Notes under the pieces: generated by a model
The model's database searches: none
What the model was told of the DNA's origin: nothing
The model's input: only the letters and a program-made list of their open reading frames with translations
NCBI GenBank assembly: GCA_963663285.2
Contig: CAXXNI010000004.1
Coordinates: forward strand, 1,178,001 to 1,242,000
Length of the DNA: 64,000 nucleotides
Direction of reading: 5' to 3'
Source: CAXXOK01 sp963663285
Lineage (GTDB): Bacteria > Bacillota > Clostridia > Christensenellales > Aristaeellaceae
Position numbers and translations under genes: made by a program
Shown: piece by piece, positions 16,451 through 25,368 of the stretch
Layout: every line of letters starts with the position of its first letter
Position numbering within the stretch: the stretch's first letter is position 1

Positions 16451-17293
16451 TTACTCGTGGCTGCGGGGCTGCAGATCGACCAAAGCGTTGGTCAACTCAT
16501 CCAGCCAGTCGCCGGAGAACAGCTCAATCAGCCCACGGTCGCAACCGGCGCTCAGCTTGGGATCCATCGGCACACGTGCAGCATGGGGAATGTCGTAAGT
16601 TTTTGCCAGCTCTTCCACATGGCTGTCGCCAAAGACTTCGATTTTCTCGCTGCATTTGGGGCAGAGAACATAGCTCATATTCTCAACAATGCCCAGCGTG
16701 GGGATGTTCATCATATTGGTCATCTTCAGCGCTTTTTCCACAATCATGCCGACCAGCTGCTGCGGGGTAGTCACCAATACGGCGGCATCCACAGGAATGC
16801 TCTGGAATACCGTTAGCATGACATCGCCGGTTCCCGGAGGCATATCGATGAAAAGCACATCCTTTTCGCCCCAGATAACATCCGTCCAAAACTGCTTGAC
16901 TGCGCCGGCGATAATCGGCCCACGCCATACGACTGGATCGGTATCGTTTTCCAGCATCAGGTTCAGGCTCATCACATCAATTCCGGTTTTGGTGCGTACC
17001 GGGAAAATGCCGTAATCGGTGCCGCTCGCCTTCTCGGTCAAGCCAAACGCTTTGGGGATGGAGGGGCCGGTAATATCTGCATCCAGAATGCCGACTTTCA
17101 GCCCCTGACGCTGTGCCAGCACAGCCAACAGTGCGGTAACCAGGCTTTTCCCTACGCCGCCCTTACCGCTGCATACACCGATGACTTTGCGAATGTGGCT
17201 CTGCTCGTGGGGTTTTTCCAGCAGGCTTTCGGGTTTGCGGGAATCGCAGCTTTGGCTGCAGCTGCCGCAATCGTGATTACAAGTTTCACTCAT
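16451..17293 (-). CDS. Mrp/NBP35-family P-loop ATPase, Fe-S carrier type
   Basis: P-loop ATPase related to Mrp/ApbC and Nbp35, which bind and transfer Fe-S clusters. The 280-residue protein has an N-terminal cysteine cluster (C5, C9, C12, C16), a deviant Walker A at 41-50 (CSGKGGVGKS), DMPPGTGDV, and a C-terminal CPKC motif that bridges a cluster in dimers. AAAGGAAC precedes the ATG. DUF3842 lies just upstream and a cysteine-rich redox protein just downstream, which supports a redox or metallocluster role. Confidence 0.92.
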   Translation of the reverse strand: MSETCNHDCGSCSQSCDSRKPESLLEKPHEQSHIRKVIGVCSGKGGVGKSLVTALLAVLAQRQGLKVGILDADITGPSIPKAFGLTEKASGTDYGIFPVRTKTGIDVMSLNLMLENDTDPVVWRGPIIAGAVKQFWTDVIWGEKDVLFIDMPPGTGDVMLTVFQSIPVDAAVLVTTPQQLVGMIVEKALKMTNMMNIPTLGIVENMSYVLCPKCSEKIEVFGDSHVEELAKTYDIPHAARVPMDPKLSAGCDRGLIELFSGDWLDELTNALVDLQPRSHE

Positions 17294-17317
17294 GTATTTT
17301 GTTCCTTTCCGGGTGGA

Positions 17318-17734
17318 TTATTGGCCGGGAGATGCGAAAGCGGCAACCGTATCGGCCGCTTCGGCAATCAGCTCGTCCAGCGTTTTGGAGGCTACGCCAG
17401 CGACGTATAGCCCGCAACGTTCCAGCGGTATCAACACTTTACGCGCCTCGCTGCGGCTGATGGCCGATGCGATGGCAGGAGAAATCTCCCCCAAGAGCGC
17501 GTTGGCATGCAAAATGCCAATGACGCCGACGATGATATCCGCCGAGCGGCATTGGTAGCAAATTGCGTTTTCTCCGGTAGCGCCCTGGGGTGCGCCCGCA
17601 CGCAGCATGGTTGTGGTTGCGGTGGCGTTGGTACCCAGCGCGATCAGGGATGCGCCGGGCAGCCGGTTCTTGAGCGCGGTGACCAGCGCTTTACCCACGC
17701 CGCCGCCCTGCCCGTCGATTACCAACACTTTCAA
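17318..17734 (-). CDS. DUF3842 family protein
   Basis: The 138-residue protein begins with a Rossmann-like glycine motif (VIDGQGGGVGKALV) and carries the LGTNATATTTMLRAGA and GATGENAICYQC segments typical of DUF3842. Function is unknown; the fold suggests nucleotide binding. It probably starts with TTG at 17734, overlapping the preceding stop (TTGA) and preceded by GGAGG. It is commonly found next to Mrp-like ATPases in Clostridia, as here. Confidence 0.85.
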   Translation of the reverse strand: MKVLVIDGQGGGVGKALVTALKNRLPGASLIALGTNATATTTMLRAGAPQGATGENAICYQCRSADIIVGVIGILHANALLGEISPAIASAISRSEARKVLIPLERCGLYVAGVASKTLDELIAEAADTVAAFASPGQ

Positions 17735-18867
17735 AGGCGCATATCCTCCGTTTCATCCTCGGGGTGCTGTTCGCTGGAAAGGACGATTAGCCCTTCCAAG
17801 GTTTTATGATACGCCTTGAAGTACTGAATTTCAAGTGGTATCCATTCGTTTTGGAAACGTTTCAGCATCGTTTCGCCATTGCGGGTAAGGATGCGCCGCT
17901 CCTGTGCTTCGGGTGAAACCGTCATAAAGGTACAAATCGCATTAAGCTTATGATATGCAGCCTGAAAAGCAGGGTGAAGCGCATAGCTGCCTTCGATAAA
18001 TACCACCTTGGCAGGCGCGGCAGCCACAGCGTGTACCTTACCTGTTTTACAATCGTATTGCCCATAGGTAAATGGCTCGCCTCGCAGCAGACCGGATAAA
18101 ACCTCATTGGCAAACCGCTCATAATGGACGTTTCCGCCGGGTTCCGCCAGCCGTTGCGGCGTGCGCAGCGAAGCAGGCAAAAAGAAATCGTCCATGTGGA
18201 AAACGGCGCTGTTGTATAATTGCGAAAGAAGCGCGATCAGTGTGCTTTTTCCCGAGGCGCAATAACCGTCTAGTACGACGGTAGCACTGCCTTTGGTTTG
18301 CAGCTGTTGCTCAATGGCATACAGCAAAGGCAGCGCATCGGCAAAACGGCGCAGCACGACGCGGTACGCAGGCTGGTAGGCATTGTGGTAACGCTCGCTG
18401 TGCCGCGGCAACGGGGCATCCGGTTTTAAAAAGGGCTGTATTGCATCGCTTAGTTCCCGGCTTGTATAGGGCAAGCGGAAAGCGGCAGAGGACGGGGTGG
18501 CATCGGTACCGTATTGCCGGCATAAATCCTGCAATAGCGACAAACCATGCAAAAACCGCTGTCGGGAAGGGGAGAACTGCGCTTGCGTTACCCGCATCAT
18601 GGCAGCGATGCACTCCGGCGACAAAGCCCGAACCTGCGGATGATATAAGTTGATACGGCAAAGACCATTGCCCACTGCCTCCATAGGCGATGCATCCGGC
18701 TGGGCGGTGGTTTGATCGATTTCAGCTTGAATGCCACGGACACATGCCGGTTCATCCGGCAATAAGTGTCCGCAGCCAAAAGCGTTATGATAGAGAAATT
18801 TAATCGTGTCAATCGGTTCGGCGCAGGGGTGCGCCTTCACCTGCTGAAGGAGAAAGTTTGAGTTCAT
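17731..18867 (-). CDS. Uridine kinase-like P-loop kinase with an N-terminal extra domain
   Basis: The 378-residue protein has a uridine kinase-like C-terminal half: Walker A at 201-209 (GYCASGKST), a substrate-loop-like FHMDDFFLP, and VVFIEGSYALHP. The first 190 residues form a separate domain that I cannot name (starts FLLQQVKAHPCAEPIDTIKF and has a GCGHLLPD motif). The substrate is therefore uncertain: nucleoside, phosphoribulose-type or another small molecule. GGAG lies 7-10 bases before the ATG and TATAAT (minus strand, 18882-18887) just upstream. It is first gene of the operon that includes DUF3842 and Mrp. Confidence 0.72.
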   Translation of the reverse strand: MNSNFLLQQVKAHPCAEPIDTIKFLYHNAFGCGHLLPDEPACVRGIQAEIDQTTAQPDASPMEAVGNGLCRINLYHPQVRALSPECIAAMMRVTQAQFSPSRQRFLHGLSLLQDLCRQYGTDATPSSAAFRLPYTSRELSDAIQPFLKPDAPLPRHSERYHNAYQPAYRVVLRRFADALPLLYAIEQQLQTKGSATVVLDGYCASGKSTLIALLSQLYNSAVFHMDDFFLPASLRTPQRLAEPGGNVHYERFANEVLSGLLRGEPFTYGQYDCKTGKVHAVAAAPAKVVFIEGSYALHPAFQAAYHKLNAICTFMTVSPEAQERRILTRNGETMLKRFQNEWIPLEIQYFKAYHKTLEGLIVLSSEQHPEDETEDMRL

Positions 18868-18911
18868 CTCATACTCCGTTTATTATAGCTGTTCAGGGAA
18901 GCAAGCGGTTG

Positions 18912-19469
18912 TTACGCCTTGCTTTGCAGGGGGAGTAGTCTTGCACGCTCCAGCGCGGCGATCACCAGCGGCACCAATACCAGCTGTACTAAGATACCGG
19001 GCCATGCGTTGATAAACGCACCCGCAAAGAAAGCCGTAAGCGTGAAGGCTTTCGTAAGGAACAGGCTGTACAGCAGCCAGCTGACGATACCCCATACAAG
19101 GCGGCCCAGTAGCATTGCGCCAACCAGTGCGATGATAGATTGCTTGAAGCCAGCACCCAGCCGTGCGTATAGCAGACCGGCAAACGCGCCATAGGCGGCC
19201 AGTTCAAAGGCCATGGCAATGGCGGTAGGCATCAGTGGCGGCATGCCGAACAGCACGGTACGCAGCAGCGGCGCGATGAAGCCGACGGCAAGCCCCCAGG
19301 GCCATCCGCAGACAAAACCACACAGCAATACAGGTAAATGCATCGGTAATAGCGCGGAACCCAGTTGGGCAATTTGCCCTGTCAGAAATGGCATAACAAG
19401 CGCCAGCGCAAGGAAGAGTGCGCTTAGCGTAAGGCGGTAAACATCATTTTTGCGCAAAGAAAATCGCAT
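18912..19469 (-). CDS. ECF transporter S component
   Basis: A 185-residue membrane protein with about six hydrophobic helices and the N-terminal LTLSALFLALALVMPFL segment typical of vitamin-binding S components of energy-coupling factor transporters. GFIAPLLRTVLFGMPPLMPTAIAMAFELAAYG (in two parts) matches the conserved middle region. The substrate cannot be assigned. The energising module (EcfA, EcfA-prime, EcfT) is not in this window, so it would use a shared module encoded elsewhere. A promoter and a structured leader precede it. Confidence 0.82.
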   Translation of the reverse strand: MRFSLRKNDVYRLTLSALFLALALVMPFLTGQIAQLGSALLPMHLPVLLCGFVCGWPWGLAVGFIAPLLRTVLFGMPPLMPTAIAMAFELAAYGAFAGLLYARLGAGFKQSIIALVGAMLLGRLVWGIVSWLLYSLFLTKAFTLTAFFAGAFINAWPGILVQLVLVPLVIAALERARLLPLQSKA

Positions 19470-19546
19470 CCTCTCGTATGTAGATGGCGGCCTTGACTCC
19501 CTTCTGGGAGTGCGATGCCTTCATGACATCCGAGCAAAGCGCTGAT
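19470..19546 (-). ncRNA. Structured 5' leader of the ECF S-component gene (possible riboswitch, unassigned)
   Basis: About 75 transcribed bases before the start codon. A perfect hairpin, ACTCCC-AGAA-GGGAGT, is flanked by GGCATCGC on one side and AAGGCCGCC on the other. S-component genes are frequently controlled by small vitamin riboswitches, but I could not match this to the THF, preQ1, TPP or FMN consensus by eye. Confidence 0.3.
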
Positions 19547-19552
19547 GCGGAC

Positions 19553-19581
19553 ATTGTAGCATACTTTGGGAATTTCGTAAA
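19553..19581 (-). promoter_or_regulatory. Promoter of the ECF S-component gene
   Basis: Minus strand: TTTACG (19576-19581), a 17-base spacer, TACAAT (19553-19558). Confidence 0.65.
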
Positions 19582-19747
19582 CGGATGCGGGAAAAACAGG
19601 CAAGGCTCTGCCATTTTGCGTTACATGCTTATCTTTATCAATCAGCCAATGGAATCATGACACAAAACAGTTACCGTTTATAAACAAAACGATGAAGGTT
19701 GCAGTAACCCAAACACGTGGACTGTAAGTATTATATTGGTCTGAATA

Positions 19748-19776
19748 TTGTGCTGAAAACACATCTGTGCTATAAT
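19748..19776 (+). promoter_or_regulatory. Promoter of the RluA-family gene
   Basis: TTGTGC at 19748-19753, a 17-base spacer and TATAAT at 19771-19776. Nothing further is evident in 19582-19747. Confidence 0.65.
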
Positions 19777-19807
19777 AAATAAAATGTATTCTTTCGAGGG
19801 CTTAAAC

Positions 19808-20680
19808 ATGCAGAAACTTTGTATGATCGTTTCGCAAGGCGATGACGGTTTACCAATCCGGCGTTTAGCGTTGGAACGGTTACATATGTCTTATGGACAA
19901 TTTAAAAGCGCGAAATTCAACGGCATATTATTGTTGGATGGGCAAGTGGTTCATGCGGATAAAAAGGCGCAAGCCGGACAGAAGCTGGAGGTTTGTTTGC
20001 CGCAACGCCTGGGGAAAGGATGTACCCCCGCTGATATTCCTTTGGTAGTCGCTTATGAAGATGACGATTTGATGATTGTGGACAAACCCGCTCCCATGCC
20101 GTCGGTGGCATCCAGCAAACGTGACGTAATGACGATGGAAAATGTGGTGTACGCCTATTTCAACTGCCCCGATCATTTCCTGTACCGTCCTGTGAACCGG
20201 CTGGATAAGGGAACCAGCGGCCTTATGGTGGTAGCCAAGCATGCCCATGCCCAGCAGTTTTTACAGGCGGAAATTCACTCCGATGCTTTCATCCGCGAAT
20301 ATCTGGCCATCTGCGACGGGTATCCACCAGAGATGGAAGGGCTGGTAGATATGCCTATTATGAAAGAAGATGGCGCAACCATACGGCGGATTGTGAGCGA
20401 AAAGGGAAAACAAGCCCGCACGCATTATCAAGTGCTGCAAACCGGGGCAGGCAGAAGCCTGTTGCGGCTGCGGCTGGATACGGGGCGTACCCATCAGATC
20501 CGGGTGCATATGCAAGCTTTGGGTTGCCCGGTGACGGGAGATTTTTTATACGGACGGGAGCATGTGGCGCTGCCAAACCGTTTTGCGCTCCATAGTTGTT
20601 TTTTACGGGTACAGACGCTGCACCACGGTATAATTGAGCGGGCAAGCCCGCTGCCAAAGGATTTGAGCGTCCTGTTGTAA
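19808..20680 (+). CDS. RluA-family RNA pseudouridine synthase
   Basis: The 290-residue enzyme carries the catalytic NRLDKGTSG motif (aspartate nucleophile) and LDTGRTHQIRVHMQALGCPV. The N-terminal region is S4-like (RLALERLHMSYGQFKSAKFNG). Two such paralogues are present in this window. The first residue of the catalytic motif is Asn where the other has His. I prefer the ATG at 19808, preceded by CGAGGG, over an in-frame ATG at 19784, which would coincide with the predicted transcription start. The RNA target is not predictable. Confidence 0.9.
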   Translation: MQKLCMIVSQGDDGLPIRRLALERLHMSYGQFKSAKFNGILLLDGQVVHADKKAQAGQKLEVCLPQRLGKGCTPADIPLVVAYEDDDLMIVDKPAPMPSVASSKRDVMTMENVVYAYFNCPDHFLYRPVNRLDKGTSGLMVVAKHAHAQQFLQAEIHSDAFIREYLAICDGYPPEMEGLVDMPIMKEDGATIRRIVSEKGKQARTHYQVLQTGAGRSLLRLRLDTGRTHQIRVHMQALGCPVTGDFLYGREHVALPNRFALHSCFLRVQTLHHGIIERASPLPKDLSVLL

Positions 20681-20711
20681 TCAAGCCTTGACCAGTCATG
20701 GAGGATATGCG

Positions 20712-21155
20712 ATGAACGCAGAACAGCCAAGCGAGCAGTCTTTGCAGCAGTTGGTCGGGGATGCCGGCTATACCCTTTCGCATAAAATGCGTGCTTATCT
20801 GGATGACCATTACGAGCTGGAGCCCGTGTGGGATGACGGATGGAAGGAGTTTGTGTATCAGTGCCGTTACCGCCGTGGCGGCAGAACGCTTTGTACCTTG
20901 CTATACCGCCCGGATGAAGTGATTTGTCTGATTGTGATGGGCGCGAAGGAACGGGAGAAGGTAACGCCGGAAACGCTATCCGAGCCGGTGCGCACCGCTT
21001 ATGAAGAAGCGAAGGTGTACCATGATGGCAAATGGATGTGGTTTCCGTTAAAGAAAGAAGCCATGCTGACCGATCTGGAAGCGCTATTGGCTGTGAAACG
21101 AAAACCTGTGCATAGAGTTTCGTACGGCGAGAGAAGCACGAAAGCAAGCGGATGA
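20712..21155 (+). CDS. DUF3788-like protein
   Basis: The 147-residue cytoplasmic protein resembles DUF3788 in the pattern YLDDHYELEPVW ... YRRGGRTLCTLLYRPDEVICLIVMG ... YHDGKWMWFPL. The function of the family is unknown. GGAGGATATGCG precedes the ATG at 20712. It follows the RluA gene by 31 bases, so co-transcription is likely. The C-terminus is basic (KRKPVHRVSYGERSTKASG). Confidence 0.65.
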   Translation: MNAEQPSEQSLQQLVGDAGYTLSHKMRAYLDDHYELEPVWDDGWKEFVYQCRYRRGGRTLCTLLYRPDEVICLIVMGAKEREKVTPETLSEPVRTAYEEAKVYHDGKWMWFPLKKEAMLTDLEALLAVKRKPVHRVSYGERSTKASG

Positions 21156-21298
21156 AAGCCGCAGATGCGGTTTTACTGAATATCCGGTTTATATCGTTTG
21201 CTTTGGAATAACATAGGGCAGCGCTTACGAACATGGTTGTCTCTTTTGATTGTTTTATGGGCTGCCGGGGTATTTTATCAGAGCGATTACAGCAAAAA

Positions 21299-21326
21299 GC
21301 CTGTGGTTATAAACCGCAGGCTTTTT
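21299..21326 (+). terminator. Terminator after the DUF3788-like gene
   Basis: GCCTGTGGTT / AACCGCAGGC stem (one G-T pair), flanked by A5 and T5, so possibly functional in both directions. The 21156-21298 stretch shows nothing else. Confidence 0.88.
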
Positions 21327-21346
21327 ATGTTTGGCAATATTAAAGA

Positions 21347-21373
21347 CCGGCCGGCGGCAATGCCGCTGGCCGG
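21347..21373 (-). terminator. Terminator-like hairpin after the BMP/ABC operon
   Basis: A 12-bp G+C-rich stem, CCGGCCGGCGGC / GCCGCTGGCCGG, with a 3-base loop. The minus-strand tail is TCTTTAATATT. Confidence 0.65.
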
Positions 21374-21491
21374 CCATATGCTGAAACGATGGCGCCTATA
21401 CATTGCTGTGAAGCCGAAAAACTATAACTTCACTGGAAGAGGCTTTCACATACAGCAAGTAAGGTAGGGGATGCAACTTTCGGGTTTTCCG

Positions 21492-22496
21492 TTACCGTTC
21501 CTCGCGGAAGTAGTTCAGGCCGCAGCTCGCGGGCTGTGCATGTTCTTTCACCTGCCGGATGCTGGCGAACACCAGCACCAGAATGGTGGCAATGTAAGGG
21601 AACATGGAGTATATCTGCATCGGCAGTCCCGGAATGGGGAAGTAGTTGCGAACCACCAGCAATCCGCCGAATACCAGCCCGCACAGCCAGGCGCGTGCCG
21701 GGCTCCACATGGCGAAGATAACCAGTGCGACCGCCAGCCAGCCGTAGCCGTTTACACAGTTGTGCACCCAAACACCGGCGCAGGAGGTGGAGGACATGGA
21801 TATATACATGCCGCCCAAGCCACATAAAGCGCCGCCGACAACGGTTGCCACATACTTGTATAACGTTACGTTTACCCCGGCAGCGTCCGCGGTCGCCGGA
21901 TTTTCGCCAACGGCACGCAGGTTCAGGCCTCGACGGCTTTTACTGAGGAAACGTGCCATAATCAGCATAGCCAGCAGCCCGAAATAAACCATCCAGTTAT
22001 AGTTAAACAGCAGCGGGCCGATGACGGGAATTTCGGACAAACTGCCAAATTCGATGTTGGAGAACATGGCTTTGGTGGCGGCGGAAACCTGTACAAAGCC
22101 GCCCGCATTTTTGCCGATCAGCTCGCCGAAGAAGTTGCCAAAGCCCGTACCGAAGATGGTCAGCGTAAGACCGGTTACGTTCTGGTTGGCTCGCAGCGTA
22201 ACGACAAGGAACGCGTAAATCAACGCGCCCAGCGCGCCTGCACCTGCTGCTGCTAAAGCGGCGATAATGGTTGCAACCATAGCCGATGGGGTACCGCCCG
22301 CGAGGGTAACGGCTTGTTCATAGCTGTAGGCAGCGCCCAGACTGGCAATAGCGCCCATGAACATCATGCCCTCGACGCCGAGGTTCAGGTTGCCGGATTT
22401 TTCCGTTAATATTTCGCCCAGTGTTGCCAGCAGCAGCGGTGCGCTGGCCAGCACGGCCATATTCACAAAGTTGAGGATATTATTCAAACCGGTCAT
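21492..22496 (-). CDS. ABC transporter permease, BMP/nucleoside type (second permease)
   Basis: A 334-residue integral membrane permease of the branched-chain/nucleoside family (NupQ/YufQ-like). Recognisable segments are LGEILTEKSGNLNLGVEGMM, GLTLTIFGTGFGNFFGELIG and the EAA-like loop RAVGENPATADAAGVNV. At least eight hydrophobic helices are visible. I start it at the ATG at 22496, which overlaps the previous stop by ATGA; the much longer open frame upstream is antisense-like sequence without membrane character. Confidence 0.93.
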   Translation of the reverse strand: MTGLNNILNFVNMAVLASAPLLLATLGEILTEKSGNLNLGVEGMMFMGAIASLGAAYSYEQAVTLAGGTPSAMVATIIAALAAAGAGALGALIYAFLVVTLRANQNVTGLTLTIFGTGFGNFFGELIGKNAGGFVQVSAATKAMFSNIEFGSLSEIPVIGPLLFNYNWMVYFGLLAMLIMARFLSKSRRGLNLRAVGENPATADAAGVNVTLYKYVATVVGGALCGLGGMYISMSSTSCAGVWVHNCVNGYGWLAVALVIFAMWSPARAWLCGLVFGGLLVVRNYFPIPGLPMQIYSMFPYIATILVLVFASIRQVKEHAQPASCGLNYFREER

Positions 22497-23632
22497 TGTA
22501 CTGTCGCCTCCTCCCGTGCTTTCCGAAAGCGGAACACAAGCCGGTAGTTGATGAAGAATTCCACGCCCAGCATAAAGAATAAGATGATGCCGATTAACAT
22601 ATCCGCGGCGGATTTGGGAATGCCCATCGTGGTTTGAATGCGGTTGGAACCGCGTTCCAAGACTGCGATGAAGCAGGCATAAACGATCATCAGCAGCGGA
22701 TTCATCGCCGACAGCCACGCGACCGTGATGGCGGTAAAGCCCGCGCCGCCCGCCGTATCGGTGGTCAGGGTGCCGCTGGCACCGGACACCTGCAAAAAGC
22801 CCGCGAAGCCGCAGATCGCGCCGGACATGAACATGGTACGCAGAATGATGCGTGTAACATTCATACCGGCGTAGCGCGCCGTGTTGGAGGACTCGCCGAC
22901 GACTGTCACTTCGTAGCCATGCTTTGTTTTGGCGAAGTACAGGTACACAAGCACCGCCAGCACCAGTGCGATGATCCAGCCGATATGTACGCCCAGCACT
23001 TCGGGCAGGCGTGTTGCATCGGCAAAGTTTCGGATTTTTGGGAATGTGGTGCCCTGCTGCTGCCAGGCCGGCTGATATTGCAGGTAAGTGATGAAGTTGA
23101 TGGCAATATAGTTGAGCATCAGCGTAAACAGCGTTTCGTTAGTGCCCCATTTTGCCTTGAACACGGCGGGGAGCAAGCCGTACAGGCCGCCGCCGATGCA
23201 GGCGGCGATCAGCATGGCAACAATCAGCAGCCACTGCGGCCAGGTATCGCCGAAGTGAATCGCAATGTAGGAACAGCTGATAGCGCCGACCAATATCTGG
23301 CCTTCGCCGCCGATGTTCCAAAACTTCATTTTAAATGCCATGGTTAAACCCAGCGAGGTTACCAATAGCAGTGTGATGATTTTCAGCGTTGCCTGTGAGG
23401 AGGAGCTGAATTCCAGCACGCCTTTTTTATTAACTGCAATCAACGTTTTGCCCAATGCGCCGGAAACCATGTCCGAATACATTTGAATAGGGTCGTATCC
23501 CAACATGGCAACCAGCAGCCCGCCGACGAGCAACGCGCTGAGCAGCGCCAATACTCGGTATAAAATGGCTTTCCGCTGTGCAATGTGCGTACGCTTTACC
23601 ACACGCACAAAAGGTTCGTGGGCTTGGGTCAT
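22493..23632 (-). CDS. ABC transporter permease, BMP/nucleoside type (first permease)
   Basis: A 379-residue permease (NupP/YufP-like) with a cytoplasmic basic N-terminus (FVRVVKRTHIAQRKA), multiple hydrophobic helices, and the conserved segments FWNIGGEGQILVGA, GTNETLFTLMLNYIAI and the coupling loop VVGESSNTARYAGMNV. It overlaps the ATPase gene by ATGA on one side and the second permease on the other, so the three transporter genes are translationally coupled. Confidence 0.94.
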   Translation of the reverse strand: MTQAHEPFVRVVKRTHIAQRKAILYRVLALLSALLVGGLLVAMLGYDPIQMYSDMVSGALGKTLIAVNKKGVLEFSSSSQATLKIITLLLVTSLGLTMAFKMKFWNIGGEGQILVGAISCSYIAIHFGDTWPQWLLIVAMLIAACIGGGLYGLLPAVFKAKWGTNETLFTLMLNYIAINFITYLQYQPAWQQQGTTFPKIRNFADATRLPEVLGVHIGWIIALVLAVLVYLYFAKTKHGYEVTVVGESSNTARYAGMNVTRIILRTMFMSGAICGFAGFLQVSGASGTLTTDTAGGAGFTAITVAWLSAMNPLLMIVYACFIAVLERGSNRIQTTMGIPKSAADMLIGIILFFMLGVEFFINYRLVFRFRKAREEATVQ

Positions 23633-25194
23633 GCGGTTTCACCTGCCTTCTTTTCGCCTACGCGTGTCATCATCAGCCCGATTTCTTCTTTGGTGCACTT
23701 CCGGGGATCGACGATGCCGCTTACCTGTCCGCCGCAGAGCACCATAACCCGGTCGGACAGATCCATCAGCACATCCAAATCCTCGCCGATGAAGATGACG
23801 GCGTTGCCTTTTTCCTTTTCGGCGTTCAGCAGGCTGTAAATACGGTAGGAGCTGACAATGTCCAGCCCGCGTACCGGGTAAGCGCAAATCAATACCTGCG
23901 GGCGGCACAGTATCTCGCGCCCAAGCAGTACTTTTTGCACATTGCCGCCGGATAGGCGCCGGACCGGTGTATTCAACCCCGGCGTGACGATGTCCAGCTC
24001 GTCCACCATGTTCTGGCAGACAGGCCGGTATTTTTTGCGGTTGATAATCATACCGCGGTTATCCTGATAGCTGCGCAGAATCACATTATCCACAATGTTC
24101 ATATTGGCGACCAGTCCCATGCCGAGGCGATCCTCCGGCACAAACGCGAGTGACACGCCGCGCTGGGCAATCTGATCGGCGCGCATGCCGGTAATGTTCT
24201 CCTCAATGGTGGCGTCGCCCTTATGGTAGCGGTAAATAACGCTTCCGCTCTGGCTTTGCATCAGGCCGGTAATGGTTTCGCACAGTTCCTTCTGGCCGCT
24301 GCCTGCAACGCCCGCAACGCCCAGTATTTCCCCCCCGAACGCATCGAAGGATACGCTGTCCAGTTTGATAACGCCTTCGCGTGTCATGCAGGTTAAATCC
24401 GATACGTGCAGCTTCCGCTCTCCGCGCGGGCATGCCGGCCGGTCGATGGAAAGCTCCACACGGCGGCCAACCATCATTTCGGTCAAATCCTGCTGGGTGG
24501 AATCGGCGGTTTTTACCGTTGCGATATATTCCCCTTTACGCAAAATGGCGACGCGGTCGGAAATCTCCTTCACCTCGTTGAGCTTATGCGTAATGATGAT
24601 AATACTCTTCCCGTGCGCTTTCATCATCCGCAGCACCGCAAACAGCTTGGTGGTTTCCTGCGGCGTCAGCACGGCGGTCGGTTCATCTAAAATCAATATC
24701 TCCGCGCCGCGGTACAGCGCTTTGATAATTTCCACCGTCTGTTTTTCGGAGACGGACATGGCATATACTTTTTTGGACGGATCCAGATCGAAGCCATATT
24801 TCGCCGCGATTTCCGCTACCTGCTGGTTAATCAGCTTACGGTTGAGCTTGCGGCTTCCGGCCAGCCCAAGAACGATGTTTTCTGCGGCGCTTAACACATC
24901 CACCAGCTTGAAATGCTGGTGAATCATGCCAATGCCCAGCGCGTACGCGTCTTTGGGCGAGCGAATGGTGACCGGCTGATTACAAACCAGTATTTCGCCG
25001 CTGTCCTGCAGGTATATGCCGGAGAGCATGTTCATCAGCGTGGTTTTACCGCTGCCGTTCTCGCCCAGCAATGCAAGGATTTCACCTTTTTCAAGCGTCA
25101 GGCAGACCTTGTTGTTGGCGACCACGGGGCCGAAGGTTTTGGTGATGTTTCGCATTTCCACGGCTGATTCGGGAGATTGTACGTTATTGTCCAA
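23629..25194 (-). CDS. ABC transporter ATP-binding protein with two nucleotide-binding domains, BMP/nucleoside type
   Basis: A 521-residue tandem ATPase like NupO/YufO. Domain one begins VEMRNITKTFG and has Walker A LLGENGSGKTT and Walker B ILILDEPTAVL; domain two has VAGVAGSGQKE (degenerate Walker A), LSGGNVQKVLLGRE (signature) and a non-canonical Walker B end (VLICAYPVRGLD). I place the start at a TTG at 25194 with GGAG 11 bases upstream. The open frame extends further upstream but contains non-conserved sequence and overlaps hairpins. Confidence 0.9.
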   Translation of the reverse strand: MDNNVQSPESAVEMRNITKTFGPVVANNKVCLTLEKGEILALLGENGSGKTTLMNMLSGIYLQDSGEILVCNQPVTIRSPKDAYALGIGMIHQHFKLVDVLSAAENIVLGLAGSRKLNRKLINQQVAEIAAKYGFDLDPSKKVYAMSVSEKQTVEIIKALYRGAEILILDEPTAVLTPQETTKLFAVLRMMKAHGKSIIIITHKLNEVKEISDRVAILRKGEYIATVKTADSTQQDLTEMMVGRRVELSIDRPACPRGERKLHVSDLTCMTREGVIKLDSVSFDAFGGEILGVAGVAGSGQKELCETITGLMQSQSGSVIYRYHKGDATIEENITGMRADQIAQRGVSLAFVPEDRLGMGLVANMNIVDNVILRSYQDNRGMIINRKKYRPVCQNMVDELDIVTPGLNTPVRRLSGGNVQKVLLGREILCRPQVLICAYPVRGLDIVSSYRIYSLLNAEKEKGNAVIFIGEDLDVLMDLSDRVMVLCGGQVSGIVDPRKCTKEEIGLMMTRVGEKKAGETA

Positions 25195-25242
25195 CGCTGC
25201 TGTCACTCCTTTGCTTAGGAAAAATACCGCCATAGGGATCGT

Positions 25243-25353
25243 ACTGAACCGACGGCTGCGCGCCCGGGTGGGCGCCCGATCGTCGATTCGGTCTGGCAAA
25301 CAAAGAAGAGGGCTGCCAACGCACACGAAAGAGATCGTGGCGATGGCAGCCCT
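25243..25353 (-). terminator. Intercistronic hairpins between the binding-protein and ATPase genes
   Basis: Minus strand: a 10-bp stem AGGGCTGCCA / TGGCAGCCCT (25344-25353 with 25309-25318) with an inner CACGATCTCTTTCGTG hairpin, followed by TCTTCTTTGTTT. A second G+C-rich stem lies at 25243-25298. Such partial terminators set a high ratio of binding protein to transporter. Confidence 0.6.
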
Positions 25354-25368
25354 GAAACGATAGGGATA

